Shown here piece after piece: positions 7,299-15,765 of a stretch of DNA of 64,000 nucleotides. The notes beneath the pieces were generated by a model. The model was not told the DNA's origin and ran no database searches. It worked only from the letters and a program-made list of their open reading frames with translations. The stretch's first letter is position 1. Each line of letters opens with the position of its first letter. This stretch comes from Companilactobacillus bobalius (GTDB lineage: Bacteria; Bacillota; Bacilli; Lactobacillales; Lactobacillaceae), in NCBI RefSeq assembly GCF_009764355.1, contig NZ_LNUA01000032.1:1-64000 (forward strand), given 5' to 3'. Both the position numbers and the translations under genes were made by a program.

Positions 7299-7339
7299 AA
7301 ATGTAGGGGGCATTCTTACTAATGCTTCCTGCATTTTTT
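7299..7339 (+). terminator. terminator after the AraC-type gene
   Basis: AATGTAGG pairs with CCTGCATT, with an inner GCATT/AATGC stem, followed by six T. Confidence 0.75.
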
Positions 7340-7364
7340 GTTTACCCTGATAATTATTTCAATG

Positions 7365-7378
7365 TGTAAGCGATAACT
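7365..7378. promoter_or_regulatory. cre-like site upstream of the amino acid permease
   Basis: TGTAAGCGATAACT fits the CcpA consensus TGNAANCGNWNNCW at every fixed position. It lies about 115 bases before the permease start, consistent with carbon-catabolite control. Confidence 0.6.
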
Positions 7379-7491
7379 AGACGTGTGTACAGGATTTATG
7401 CACAAATTATCTTTTTTTATGAAAAAAATTGTAGTAAAATTTAGGCTTAATGTAAATTACTTGTTTTTGTGTAATTTAAGGAGAGATATTT

Positions 7492-8895
7492 ATGAAAAAT
7501 GTCTTTAAGAAGGAATCCGTCGACACTTATATCAAGGCGGATTCGAGATTAACAAAGAGTTTAGGGGCAAGGGATCTCTTGTCACTTGGGATTGGAGCCG
7601 TAATCGGAACTGGTATTTTTATCTTACCAGGACATGAAGCGGCGTTACATGCCGGTCCAGCGGTGGCAATAGCATTCTTGATTGCTGCACTGGTCTCTGG
7701 CTTAGTCGGCATGGCTTATGCTGAATTTTCTTCGGCAATGCCTGTCGCAGGTTCGGCTTATTCATTTGGTTCCATTATTTACGGTGAAATAGTCGGCTGG
7801 ATTCTAGGTTGGGCTTTGATTTTGGAATACTTCTTAACCGTTTCAGCGGAAGCAGTTGGTTTTGCTTCATATTTTAACAACAATATTTTGGGAGCTTTTG
7901 GAGTACATCTACCTAAGTTCTTATCGGCAGGTCCTCTGGAAGGTGGTGGAATCAATATTTCAGCCACATTGATCGTCTTATTGATTGCTATCATCATTTC
8001 CCACGGTGCCAGTCTTTCTAAGAAAGTTGAAAACGTTGCGGTTGTTATCAAAGTAGCGATTATCGTCCTCTTCGTTGTGGTCGGTTTCTTCTATATTAAG
8101 ACTAGCAATTATGTGCCATTCTATCCTAAACAGTTCCATACTGAACCCTTTGGTTTAGGTGGAATCTCGACAGCTTGTGCTACAGTCTTCTTTGCTTTCG
8201 TTGGATTCGATGCTTTGGCAGCCAATTCAGCGGAGACCATTAATCCGAAAAAGGATATGGTTAAAGGAATTCTAGGAACAGTTATTGTCGCAGTAATCTT
8301 GTACGTTTCCTTCTCACTTGTTTTAACCGGAATCGTCAATTATAAGGACTTAAACGTTGATGATCCAGCCGCTTATGCGTTGAAAGTCGTACATCTCGAT
8401 ACTTGGAATAAACTGATCACCATTGGCGCCTTAGTTGGTATCTTCACATCATTGTTGACGATGTTCTTTGGTGGATCTCGTCTAGTTTACGCTTTGGGCC
8501 GCGATGGATTGTTGCCTAAGAAAATGGGACAAGTCGACTTCAAATATTCAGTTCCAAAGAATGCCATTTTAGTAGCGACAGTAGTTCAAGCTTTCTTTGC
8601 CGGCTTGGTACCATTGACTGAATTAACATCATTGATCAATGCCGGAACCTTGTTGGCCTTCGTCTTTATTTCTTTCGGTATTATTCCGTTACGTCATCGT
8701 AAAGACATTCCTAATACAGGTTTCAAGATGCCTTGGTATCCATTCCTACCAATTTTTGCTGGAGTAGCTAGTTTATACTTCTTATTGATGTTGCCAGCTA
8801 TTTCTAAAATCAGTGTTGGAATTTGGATCTTGATTGGAATCGTCGTTTACTTCACTTACAGTTTGAAACATTCAAAATTGCAAAATAAAAAATAG
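7492..8895 (+). CDS. APC family amino acid permease
   Basis: A 467-residue, roughly 12-helix transporter of the amino acid-polyamine-organocation superfamily, closest in pattern to the cationic amino acid transporter (CAT/YfnA) branch. The first helix carries the substrate-binding GIGAVIGTGIFILPG motif (residues 36-50), and the sixth-helix region FFAFVGFDALAANSAET is typical. It probably imports an amino acid by proton symport; the substrate cannot be read from sequence. The ATG follows AGGAGAG. It is monocistronic, with a cre-like site upstream and a bidirectional terminator shared with the convergent TerC gene. Confidence 0.9.
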   Translation: MKNVFKKESVDTYIKADSRLTKSLGARDLLSLGIGAVIGTGIFILPGHEAALHAGPAVAIAFLIAALVSGLVGMAYAEFSSAMPVAGSAYSFGSIIYGEIVGWILGWALILEYFLTVSAEAVGFASYFNNNILGAFGVHLPKFLSAGPLEGGGINISATLIVLLIAIIISHGASLSKKVENVAVVIKVAIIVLFVVVGFFYIKTSNYVPFYPKQFHTEPFGLGGISTACATVFFAFVGFDALAANSAETINPKKDMVKGILGTVIVAVILYVSFSLVLTGIVNYKDLNVDDPAAYALKVVHLDTWNKLITIGALVGIFTSLLTMFFGGSRLVYALGRDGLLPKKMGQVDFKYSVPKNAILVATVVQAFFAGLVPLTELTSLINAGTLLAFVFISFGIIPLRHRKDIPNTGFKMPWYPFLPIFAGVASLYFLLMLPAISKISVGIWILIGIVVYFTYSLKHSKLQNKK

Positions 8896-8920
8896 CTTCC
8901 TGACGGAGGCTATTTTTTCT
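8887..8920. terminator. bidirectional terminator between the permease and TerC
   Basis: AAAAAATAGCTTCC pairs with GGAGGCTATTTTTT, giving T runs on both strands. It overlaps the ends of both convergent genes. Confidence 0.85.
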
Positions 8921-9680
8921 TGCTCTTGGGAGCTTTATTGTTGTTGATTATATGAATAATTAGGGTAACGATGATGGCACCAACTAAAACACCTACGAAG
9001 ACAAGATTAGGTATTTCGATGTCAATTGCTGGAATCGACAAGAATAATTTTACCGAAATGAACATGATCAAGAAGTAAGCCATACCGTTTAGTTCAGGAA
9101 TCTTACTCATCAAGCCCATGATTAGTTCAGCGATACCTCTCATAGCTAAGATACCGATCATACCACCAATTAAGACGATAACCGGATTACTAGAAATAGC
9201 CAATGAGGCCAAAACAGAATCAATTGAGAAGACGATATCCATTAATTCAATTGAGATAACGACTTGCCAGAATCTGGAAATGTGAAGATGCTTTTCTAGA
9301 GCATTCTCTTTTTTAGGTTCAGTTGGAACCTCAACTTTTTTATTCTTACTGAAGAAAAAGTGATTTAAGAAGAGATAGAACAAGTAGGCGGCACCAAAGA
9401 CTTTGATCCACCAGAAATTAATCAAGTAGACCCCGACACCGATAACTAAGAATCTAAAGATGTAAGCACCGAATAGTCCGTAAAATAGTGACTTTTCCTG
9501 TTCAACTTTGTTAGGTAGTGATTGTGTTTGAGCGGCCAAAACTACCGCGTTGTCGACTGACAACATACACTCCATGACTACCAATGATAAGATAACTAAC
9601 CAATCTTCCCCCGATTCAATAACAGTTGCCCAGTTATGAAGATCAAAGAATGGACCGTACATATTTATTAATGCATTCAA
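8910..9680 (-). CDS. TerC family integral membrane protein
   Basis: A 256-residue membrane protein with about seven helices. The two TerC signatures with buried aspartates are present: LSVDNAVVLAA near residue 41 and FSIDSVLASLA near residue 152. TerC/YkoY-type proteins are linked to metal export, especially manganese, and to metallation of secreted proteins. The start is TTG, with AAGGAA six bases upstream. The neighbouring mntH gene (manganese import) points to shared metal homeostasis, but a palindrome and the mntH terminator separate them and each has its own promoter. I looked for a yybP-ykoY manganese riboswitch upstream and did not see one. Confidence 0.88.
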   Translation of the reverse strand: MNALINMYGPFFDLHNWATVIESGEDWLVILSLVVMECMLSVDNAVVLAAQTQSLPNKVEQEKSLFYGLFGAYIFRFLVIGVGVYLINFWWIKVFGAAYLFYLFLNHFFFSKNKKVEVPTEPKKENALEKHLHISRFWQVVISIELMDIVFSIDSVLASLAISSNPVIVLIGGMIGILAMRGIAELIMGLMSKIPELNGMAYFLIMFISVKLFLSIPAIDIEIPNLVFVGVLVGAIIVTLIIHIINNNKAPKSKKK

Positions 9681-9763
9681 TCAGTATTCCTTGCTTTCTA
9701 TTTGTATTGTTGGGTAAATGATACCAGATTAGAGGATCGATTTACAATTAAGGTTTGAAAAAG

Positions 9764-9787
9764 AAAATGGAAGTATACTTCCATTTT
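9764..9787. repeat. perfect 24-bp palindrome
   Basis: AAAATGGAAGTA followed directly by its reverse complement, between the TerC promoter and the mntH terminator. It could be an operator or, followed by CTTTTTC on the minus strand, a second terminator for mntH. Confidence 0.5.
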
Positions 9788-9800
9788 GATATAAGGAGTA

Positions 9801-9842
9801 AATAAAAAAAGCAGTTCCCTCATTTTCGAAGAAACTGCTCTT
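9801..9842 (-). terminator. terminator of mntH
   Basis: On the minus strand AGCAGTT pairs with AACTGCT and is followed by seven T. Confidence 0.8.
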
Positions 9843-9848
9843 TAACTT

Positions 9849-11213
9849 TTAAGCGGTTGGTACAAATGTTGTATAGATTAACCAAATATTCAAAATAGTT
9901 AGCACCACTGCAACAAAGTAACCTAGATATTCAATAAATTTATTATTGGCAAATTCACCCATAAGTTTCTTGTTACTGGAGAATCTGATCAATGGAAAAA
10001 TTGAAAATGGTAAAGCGACACTCAAGAATACTTGTGACAATGTCAAAAGTGATTCGATCTTAGCTTCGTTACCATGGAAAATAATGGCAAACGAGATAAC
10101 TGGAATAATGGATAGAAGACGAGTAATAACACGTCTTGCCCATAGTTTCATCTTCATGTGGATGAAACCTTCCATAACAATTTGTCCGGAAAGTGTACCA
10201 GTGATAGTTGAGTTTTGACCAGATGCCAATAGGGCAACGGCAAACAAAATACTTAGTACGGGACTAGCAACTGCACCAGCAACCTTTGGATTTTGAAGGG
10301 CGTTAAATAGATCAACGAAACGTCCCAAATCACTATTTGTACCATAGAACAATGCGGCACCAAGTAGTAATAGTAAAGTATTAACGACAAAGGCTAATGT
10401 TAATTGGATATTTGAATCCCAAGTTGAAAATCTAACGGCTTGATGAACACTCTTTGGATCATCACGGTCATATTTTCTAGCTTGTGAAATAGATGAGTGC
10501 AAGTACAAATTATGAGGCATAACTGTTGCACCAACAATACCTAATGATAGATAAAGCATACTCTGATTTTGTAAAATTTTAGGTTCGGGGATGAATCCAA
10601 CCATCATTTGACCAACATCTGGTTTAGCCAAAATAACTTCGTACAAGAAGACTAATAGAATAACCATAATAAGTGTGGCTACGATAGCTTCAATTTTTCT
10701 GAATCCTAGTTTCATCAAGACCAATAGTAATAGAACATCAAAAGCCGTGATGATAACACCCCATAATACCGGTATATTAAATAGCAATTTCAAGGCAATC
10801 GCTGAACCGATAATTTCGGCGATATCGGTTGCCATGATAGCCAATTCGGTGATGATCCATAAACAGAATCCTCCGACTCGACTAGTTCGATCTCTCGTTA
10901 GTTGTGCCAAATCTCTTCCGGTCACGATACCTAGTTTAGCTGACATGTATTGTAGTAGCATCGCAATTAAACTAGAAATCAAGATAACGGATAGTAATTT
11001 GTACTTAAATTGGGCACCACCGGCGATAGATGTTACCCAGTTACCGGGATCCATGTAACCCACGGCGACCAAAGCACCTGGTCCACTATATGCTAACAAG
11101 GTTTTAAAGAAACCTGCGTCTGTCGGAACATCAACGGTATCATTAATTTCTTCCAAGGAAGGACCGTTAGCGTAATGAATTAGGCTTTCGTGTTTTTTAT
11201 TTTTTTCACTCAA
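9849..11213 (-). CDS. mntH: Nramp family divalent metal transporter
   Basis: A 454-residue proton-coupled Mn2+/divalent-cation importer of the Nramp family with about 11 helices. The metal-binding DPGN motif is at residues 55-58 and the second one, [10 protein letters not shown], near residue 230. The open frame extends further upstream, but the TTG at 11213 is preceded by AGGGGGAG at good spacing, so I start there. It is transcribed alone, towards its terminator, with TerC downstream on the same strand. Many lactobacilli accumulate manganese as an antioxidant; control by MntR is likely, but I could not identify its operator. Confidence 0.92.
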   Translation of the reverse strand: MSEKNKKHESLIHYANGPSLEEINDTVDVPTDAGFFKTLLAYSGPGALVAVGYMDPGNWVTSIAGGAQFKYKLLSVILISSLIAMLLQYMSAKLGIVTGRDLAQLTRDRTSRVGGFCLWIITELAIMATDIAEIIGSAIALKLLFNIPVLWGVIITAFDVLLLLVLMKLGFRKIEAIVATLIMVILLVFLYEVILAKPDVGQMMVGFIPEPKILQNQSMLYLSLGIVGATVMPHNLYLHSSISQARKYDRDDPKSVHQAVRFSTWDSNIQLTLAFVVNTLLLLLGAALFYGTNSDLGRFVDLFNALQNPKVAGAVASPVLSILFAVALLASGQNSTITGTLSGQIVMEGFIHMKMKLWARRVITRLLSIIPVISFAIIFHGNEAKIESLLTLSQVFLSVALPFSIFPLIRFSSNKKLMGEFANNKFIEYLGYFVAVVLTILNIWLIYTTFVPTA

Positions 11214-11526
11214 GCTGTTCTCCCCCTTTTTATTCTCAACATATAATATCATGTTAGAGGTGTCTTTTAAACCCAGTAAACTTAATAATTAGGACAACTT
11301 AACAAAATAATACTAAAAGCCGTGTTTTCTAGGGATAGATGGTGACATGGGATAATAATTTTGTGCCAATTATATTAATAATAAACAAATATTTATGTGT
11401 AAATGCATAATTTTACGTTTCTAATACGCAACTTCATGTATTTATCACATTGTTACGATACAATATAAGTGTAATGGAAATGGTAGGGAACAATATTTTA
11501 AATTTTTAGAAAAGGGATAAAGTCAA
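11214..11526. other. intergenic region between mntH and the small membrane gene
   Basis: A divergent promoter region of 313 bases. A minus-strand TATTAT about 35 bases upstream of mntH and a plus-strand TATAAG near 11465 could serve the two flanking genes. No RNA motif, repeat or small gene was recognised. Confidence 0.4.
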
Positions 11527-11994
11527 ATGAATGTAATTTTAATAATAGTTGATATCATCTTTTTCCTTGGTGCAGCCTTCAATGTGTATTGGCAGTCCCA
11601 AATTGAAATCAAGTCAATTTATAAGGTTTCATCGCTGATTTTTGCGGCTTTCATTGGGGCATGGCTACTTTTCTCACCAACAAATCAATTATCTTACATC
11701 ATCATGGTTGCTTTATTCATGTTACTTAACATTATGAATGGTGTTGGAGGAATTGGTTCGAAGAAAATCGTCATCAATGGATTCTATTCGGGCGTTTTGG
11801 ATTACTCGCAGATCATTCACGTAACTTTGATACCAATCGAGTTGCAAGGTAGTAAACCAAAAGTAGCAGTTATTTTTAACACGAAGAGACCACAACAAGT
11901 GGAAATGAATTTTAATACGTCATATAAAGAGATTCAAAAATTCTTAGATAAAAAGTTATCCAATGAAGTTTCAGTTGAAGTTGGACAAATATAG
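11527..11994 (+). CDS. membrane protein of unknown function
   Basis: A 155-residue protein I do not recognise with confidence. Three hydrophobic segments fill the first 75 residues; a soluble C-terminal part follows with KKIVINGFYSGVLDYSQI and KVAVIFNTKRPQQVEMNF, reminiscent of small membrane proteins with a PH-like domain (DUF5673-type). The ATG follows AAGGGAT. It stands alone between mntH and a bacteriocin-immunity island and has its own terminator. Nothing links it functionally to either side. Confidence 0.7.
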   Translation: MNVILIIVDIIFFLGAAFNVYWQSQIEIKSIYKVSSLIFAAFIGAWLLFSPTNQLSYIIMVALFMLLNIMNGVGGIGSKKIVINGFYSGVLDYSQIIHVTLIPIELQGSKPKVAVIFNTKRPQQVEMNFNTSYKEIQKFLDKKLSNEVSVEVGQI

Positions 11995-11995
11995 A

Positions 11996-12027
11996 AATGG
12001 AAGAGACCTCGTTTGAGGTCTTTTTTA
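11996..12027 (+). terminator. terminator of the small membrane gene
   Basis: GAGACCTC pairs with GAGGTCTT around GTTT, followed by a T run. Confidence 0.85.
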
Positions 12028-12037
12028 GTTGGTAAAT

Positions 12038-12146
12038 ATGTCGTCTTCCACAAAAAATCTGTGGGCCGCTGGAACGTAGCGGACGCGACTTGAAGCTAAT
12101 GATTTTTTGTTCCAGACTGGATTCTGCTTCTAAATTTAGAATTAAA
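12038..12146. repeat. structured intergenic repeat, internally deleted copy
   Basis: It begins ATGTCGTCTTCCACAAAAAA and aligns with the 5' part of the copies at 4699 and 20773 (TGTGGGCC, GGAACGTAGCGG, CGACTT, AGCTAAT), then jumps to the 3' part (TTGTTCCAGACTGG). The central hairpins are missing. AAAAAATC pairs with GATTTTTT and CCGCT with AGCGG, so the outer fold is kept. Confidence 0.7.
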
Positions 12147-12217
12147 AAACGACGTCTATTCAGGAATCTCAATTCACTTTAATTTTGTGGATTGATTAAT
12201 CTGAATGGACGTCGTTT
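12147..12217. terminator. long bidirectional hairpin terminator
   Basis: AAACGACGTC pairs with GACGTCGTTT, and inside it ATTCAG with CTGAAT, separated by about 36 bases. It abuts the immunity gene stop codon and probably ends that operon on the minus strand. Confidence 0.7.
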
Positions 12218-12220
12218 ATT

Positions 12221-12517
12221 TTAATAGCCGTATCTTATATTTGATAATTGAGTTAATTTTTGTAATTTAGATTGTTGTTCTTCTGTTAATGAGATTTTGT
12301 TCTTATGAAGTGCGTTAGAAATTGATATGTTCATCCTACTTAAGATGTAGGGAACGGCTGATTCTCTTTTTTCTAGTTCATCTTTGAATTCGATTAGTAC
12401 CTCTTGTAAAGGTTGTCTGTTGGCATCGGTATTTAAATTATTAAGTAAGTCATCGATGATAGCAATTGCTTCATCACCACGATCTTTGCCACCAGCAAAC
12501 CAAGTTAGTTTAGCCAT
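12221..12517 (-). CDS. bacteriocin immunity protein (EntA_Immun type)
   Basis: A 98-residue soluble protein matching the enterocin A/leucocin immunity family. It has the start MAKLTWFAGGKDRGDEA, a four-helix-bundle pattern and the later LHKNKISLTEEQQSKLQKL segment. Such proteins protect cells from pediocin-like class IIa bacteriocins by acting on the bacteriocin-bound mannose PTS receptor. I chose the ATG at 12517 because the AAGGAGG site is too close to the upstream GTG of the open frame. It is the last gene of a minus-strand operon after two tiny membrane proteins, behind a promoter with LytTR-type direct repeats. No cognate bacteriocin gene is visible. Confidence 0.82.
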   Translation of the reverse strand: MAKLTWFAGGKDRGDEAIAIIDDLLNNLNTDANRQPLQEVLIEFKDELEKRESAVPYILSRMNISISNALHKNKISLTEEQQSKLQKLTQLSNIRYGY

Positions 12518-12604
12518 TTGTTTTGTCACCTCCTTTATAAGAAAAATAGGGTTGTCGATATTATATTCAATAATTGATGTGAAAGGATATTACTGTAAAT
12601 ATTC

Positions 12605-12811
12605 TTAGTTTTTTCGAAGATAGTTGTGAGGAAGGTGCTGGTATGGTAAATCGTATTTTCTGGCAATGCGGATTAACACGTATAAGATAGCTCCAAACAT
12701 AATTAGTGTAAAGACGATATTGCCTGATTTTGAGACCATGGTTAAGGCATTTAGCTGTATAAATATCGGTAATAGTAAAAGGAGTATTAGTTGGATTATT
12801 TTTTGCGGCAT
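12605..12811 (-). CDS. small membrane protein in immunity operon
   Basis: A 68-residue protein with two hydrophobic segments (residues 5-25 and 31-49) and a basic tail (KYDLPYQHLPHNYLRKN). I do not recognise the family. A GGGAG ribosome-binding site six bases from the ATG supports it as real. It lies between a 65-residue membrane protein and an EntA-type immunity gene, in the same direction and behind the same LytTR-type promoter. A role in bacteriocin immunity is therefore plausible by context only. The overlapping longer frame at 12567-12848 lacks a ribosome-binding site and looks spurious. Confidence 0.68.
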   Translation of the reverse strand: MPQKIIQLILLLLLPIFIQLNALTMVSKSGNIVFTLIMFGAILYVLIRIARKYDLPYQHLPHNYLRKN

Positions 12812-12838
12812 GATATCTCCCTGTGTTGTTAAGAAATT

Positions 12839-13036
12839 TTAGAGCCAATTAAAGAGTGAACCAAGTCCCAAGATGATAAAAATGATTGCGAGTATAAATG
12901 AGAACCAAATTGCCATCGGTGAAAATGCTGATGTGGATTTGCCACCTGATGTTTTGAGAGTTTTGAAATAATTTATCGTTGCGAAAAACTGCCAGATACC
13001 AATAATAATGAATAGTGTGCTAAATATGTTTTTCAT
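12839..13036 (-). CDS. small two-helix membrane protein in immunity operon
   Basis: A 65-residue protein with two membrane segments (about residues 4-20 and 41-62) linked by a polar KTLKTSGGKSTSAF loop. It has no double-glycine leader, so it is unlikely to be a bacteriocin itself. The ATG at 13036 is used because the CGGGG site is correctly spaced from it, not from the GTG at 13045. It is the first gene after the LytTR-type promoter at 13077-13141. Family unknown; small membrane proteins of similar size occur in plantaricin-type loci. Confidence 0.65.
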   Translation of the reverse strand: MKNIFSTLFIIIGIWQFFATINYFKTLKTSGGKSTSAFSPMAIWFSFILAIIFIILGLGSLFNWL

Positions 13037-13076
13037 AATATTCACCCCGTATCATAATTGATTCTTTATACTGATA

Positions 13077-13141
13077 ATCTTAACAACTGTGTGATTATTT
13101 AGAATTAAAATGTCTTGGATGGGGGGATTATATGTCTTGAA
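13077..13141 (-). promoter_or_regulatory. LytTR-type promoter of the small immunity operon
   Basis: On the minus strand TTCAAGACAT (13132-13141) and TCCAAGACAT (13110-13119) repeat with a 22-base period. Then come 27 bases and a TAAGAT -10 (13077-13082). The period, and the distance to the -10, are the same as at 15341-15405. Confidence 0.75.
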
Positions 13142-13151
13142 AGTGGTAAAA

Positions 13152-13180
13152 ATAAAAGGGCTCAAGCGTGATTGCCCGAA
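13152..13180 (-). terminator. probable terminator of the regulator operon
   Basis: On the minus strand GGGC pairs with GCCC about 12 bases later, followed by TTTTATTTTT. The stem is short, so confidence is moderate. Confidence 0.5.
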
Positions 13181-13191
13181 TCCTTTTTTCT

Positions 13192-13947
13192 TTAAATATT
13201 AGTGATGGATTGCAGTTTCTTTTTTAATTTAGTAGCTTTCCCCATAGAAAATTTTTTAGTGGTGCCATTCTTTAATAGAATTTGACGGGATGGAAAATCA
13301 ATCTGTCTGATGTTGATTGGATTGATAAGACAGGAACGACTAATTCTAAATAAGAAAGTGTATTTCTTTTCTAAATCATTGAGTTTGCCATAGAATTCGT
13401 ATTGACCATTATCGGATATAAAAATTAATTGGTGAGGAATTTTGGACGATTCGATTGAATAAACTTCATTTTGATTAAAATTAAATATTTGTGTTCCAAT
13501 TTCAAAGACAAAGTTTTGCTGATGATATTCTAATGATTTTTTTATTAATTTTTCCACATAAGCAAGTGCGTCATAAATTTCGTCACGATAGGCTTCAAGG
13601 TCTTGTTGTTTCTCGATAAAACCAATGGCACCAACCTTTCGCTTGAGAGTTTCTGGTGCTAACTCCTCATGCGTAGTAGTAAAAATAATATTGGCTTCTA
13701 CATCAAATTCTCGAATTCTTTTTGCCAAATCGATACCGTCAATTTTTGCTTGTAAGTCGATATCCAAAAAGTAAATTCCACGGTTAGGTTGGGATGTTCG
13801 TAAGTACTGAAGAATATCTCGAGGGCTTTGAGCGGTACGTTCAATTTCGAAGAAATTATTATGAAAGAGGAGATAGTTTTCAATCAGAGTATTGAGTTGT
13901 TTCAGCTCGATTGGATTATCTTCACAAATAATAATAGGATAACTCAT
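13192..13947 (-). CDS. LytTR family response regulator (bacteriocin/quorum-sensing type)
   Basis: A 251-residue response regulator of the AgrA/PlnC class. The receiver domain covers residues 1-130 with the phosphoacceptor D62 in YFLDIDLQ and an acidic pair after PIIICED. The C-terminal LytTR DNA-binding domain (about residues 150-250) contains FLFRISRSCLINPINI and ends KLKKKLQSI. The start is the ATG at 13947, which follows AGGAGGG and overlaps the kinase stop by four bases, so the two are translationally coupled. LytTR regulators bind paired repeats about 21-22 bases apart, which is what the two nearby promoters show, so it very likely controls them. Confidence 0.9.
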   Translation of the reverse strand: MSYPIIICEDNPIELKQLNTLIENYLLFHNNFFEIERTAQSPRDILQYLRTSQPNRGIYFLDIDLQAKIDGIDLAKRIREFDVEANIIFTTTHEELAPETLKRKVGAIGFIEKQQDLEAYRDEIYDALAYVEKLIKKSLEYHQQNFVFEIGTQIFNFNQNEVYSIESSKIPHQLIFISDNGQYEFYGKLNDLEKKYTFLFRISRSCLINPINIRQIDFPSRQILLKNGTTKKFSMGKATKLKKKLQSITNI

Positions 13948-15257
13948 TTTTTCCCTCCTGATTTTGTAATGGTAAATTGCATGCTGAACCAATTATTGCG
14001 GGTATTGTAGGAAACCAAAAGGTTTTTATACTTCTTTTTAATATCTTGGATGTTAATCATACCAAGCCCGTCATGATTCTTCTTGGAAGAAAAGCCATAT
14101 TGTTCAATTTTAGAAACGGAAATGTGTTTGACAATAGTGTTCTTAATCGAGATTTCTAATTGTCCATCAGTGTTAATCAGGATAATTTGGATCTTGCCAC
14201 TTGGTTGTTCTTTAACAGCTTCAATGGCATTATCAATACTAGCTCCCATTAGTCTTATGAGATCAAAAATATTAAGACGCACATTGTCGATATCACTTTT
14301 GCATTCAAAATAGCAGTCGATATTGTTAGATTTGATGGTTTTCAATTTACTGATCATAAGTGACTTAATATAGGGATTGGAGATGTATTCCAAATCTTTG
14401 AAGTCATCCATAGAAATGTTACTGAAGTATGTAGTCGAGTAACCCTCCAATTCTTTTAGTGAGCTTTTCAAGTCGTTGTTGTCATTGACGGTAGCAATTT
14501 CGTTTAAACTATTAAGAATGTTTTTGTAATCATGCCGAAATTTATGCATTTCTTTTTGGTCACTATCGAGTTGTTTAGTATAATCGCTTAAATTATCTAA
14601 TTGTTCAGACATCAATTTCTTTTCGTAAATCTCTTTTTGACGGACATTCTCATGAATGAAAATGAAGGCAATGGCGATTCCTTGGACAATCAGAAAAATT
14701 AGAATACCTGTTGTTAAGTCTAAATAAGCTTTGAATTTTTGGATGAAATACATAAAGGCAAGTATGACCATAGAAGAATAGGTTAGAACTATGCTTAGGG
14801 ATGGTGAACTGAAATTTTGAATGATACTATTCAACTTAAGCTTTTTAAAGATAAAAATGATTATTAGCAAAATAATAAGCTGAATCAAGAGCGTACCAGT
14901 TATTAATAATAAATCGTTTATTTTATAAACAAGATAGATTTTTGTAATAATAACGGAAGCAATTATTGAAGAAGTGAATTCGAATAGAAGTGCCAGCAAT
15001 ATGGAATTTACCAGGTAATATTTGTTAGAATTTTTGTTTCTTAAAGAGAAGTAAATGACTACTAGAAGCACTAAATAGACGGTGTCGTTGACAAATACGG
15101 CAATAAAAATGGCGGCAAAATAAAAGGCGGGAAGAAAGAGTATCTTTTTGTAAAGTGGAATTAATTTCATGTCATAAACAGAATTAAATGCTAAAAAATA
15201 AAAGAGATATGATATAAACATATTTAAAATAAACAATCGAGTATCCACAGTAATCAA
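13944..15257 (-). CDS. HPK10-type sensor histidine kinase
   Basis: A 437-residue membrane histidine kinase of the AgrC/PlnB class. The first 210 residues hold six or seven hydrophobic segments, the usual peptide-pheromone receptor. A coiled stretch follows, then the phosphorylation motif FRHDYKN near residue 241 and a GHKL ATPase domain with LMGASIDNAIEA and GLGMINIQ. The start is TTG behind GGGGGAG. It is coupled to the LytTR regulator downstream. Its input should be a secreted peptide, but no pheromone gene is found beside it, and its normal place upstream of the kinase is taken by a divergent immunity promoter. Confidence 0.9.
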   Translation of the reverse strand: MITVDTRLFILNMFISYLFYFLAFNSVYDMKLIPLYKKILFLPAFYFAAIFIAVFVNDTVYLVLLVVIYFSLRNKNSNKYYLVNSILLALLFEFTSSIIASVIITKIYLVYKINDLLLITGTLLIQLIILLIIIFIFKKLKLNSIIQNFSSPSLSIVLTYSSMVILAFMYFIQKFKAYLDLTTGILIFLIVQGIAIAFIFIHENVRQKEIYEKKLMSEQLDNLSDYTKQLDSDQKEMHKFRHDYKNILNSLNEIATVNDNNDLKSSLKELEGYSTTYFSNISMDDFKDLEYISNPYIKSLMISKLKTIKSNNIDCYFECKSDIDNVRLNIFDLIRLMGASIDNAIEAVKEQPSGKIQIILINTDGQLEISIKNTIVKHISVSKIEQYGFSSKKNHDGLGMINIQDIKKKYKNLLVSYNTRNNWFSMQFTITKSGGKK

Positions 15258-15340
15258 TGCTCATCACTCCCCCCCAGTGAAAAAAAGTATATTTATATCG
15301 TAACAATGAAAAGAGAAGTTGACCAATAACAAATTTTTCA

Positions 15341-15405
15341 TTGAGGATGTTGATAACGGTATTTGAGGATGTTTTTCACAAAAAATCTGAAAACTGAATT
15401 AAAAT
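15341..15405 (+). promoter_or_regulatory. LytTR-type promoter of immunity gene cluster
   Basis: TTGAGGATGT occurs at 15341-15350 and again, unchanged, at 15363-15372 (22-base period). Then come 27 bases and TAAAAT (15400-15405). It lies between the divergent kinase and immunity genes and might also influence the kinase operon. Confidence 0.8.
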
Positions 15406-15437
15406 TATTGTAAGAAGTGACCAAGAAAGGATTAATT

Positions 15438-15749
15438 ATGCCTGATAAAAATGAAAAAGAAGAAGAGATTTTATTGAGTGAGCTTTATGATTTTGTTTTG
15501 AATCCTAATATTTCTGACGACGAACGTAAGATTGGACTCATGGCTAAAGCTGATTTGGAAAAGGGAAGATATACTGTAGCTGTCCTCAACCAAATAATTG
15601 TAAGTTTTCAACAGTTAGACTTAAAGAATAAAGGATTAACACCTGATGCTTCTCACTTTTATGATGTAGTAAATCCAATTTTGATCAAGATGAAACCTAT
15701 TGGAACTAACTTGGGATATATAGGTTTTAACAGTAGTTATTTAAGTTAA
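15438..15749 (+). CDS. bacteriocin immunity-like protein (EntA_Immun type)
   Basis: A 103-residue soluble helical protein. The pattern ELYDFVLNPNISDDERKIGL, then a KADLEKGRYTVAV helix and NKGLTPDASHFYDVV, corresponds to the EntA/sakacin immunity family, where the last segment usually reads NKLSPAVSKFY. The ATG at 15438 follows AAAGGA; an upstream GTG has no site. It is the first of three short genes in a row behind the direct-repeat promoter, with 16 bases to the next. It probably protects against a class II bacteriocin; which one cannot be told, and no structural gene accompanies it. Confidence 0.75.
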   Translation: MPDKNEKEEEILLSELYDFVLNPNISDDERKIGLMAKADLEKGRYTVAVLNQIIVSFQQLDLKNKGLTPDASHFYDVVNPILIKMKPIGTNLGYIGFNSSYLS

Positions 15750-15765
15750 GAATTGGGGGATATAA

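Noticed and set aside
9681..9848. yybP-ykoY manganese riboswitch ahead of terC or mntH
   Set aside because: I looked for its conserved paired loops in both upstream regions and did not find them.
12567..12848. Minus-strand 93-codon frame overlapping two small membrane genes
   Set aside because: No ribosome-binding site and composition unlike the neighbours; the 12605-12811 frame has a good site and membrane-protein character.
13110..13141. GGGGGGATTATA as a fourth copy of the C-rich sRNA unit
   Set aside because: Only the G/C run is shared; there is no hairpin, second C-rich motif or terminator, and it is explained as spacer between LytTR half-sites.
15264..15341. Minus-strand 25-codon frame just upstream of the kinase gene, beginning MKNLLLVNF, as a possible pheromone
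   Set aside because: It has no ribosome-binding site, no double-glycine leader or typical pheromone features, and overlaps the divergent promoter repeats.
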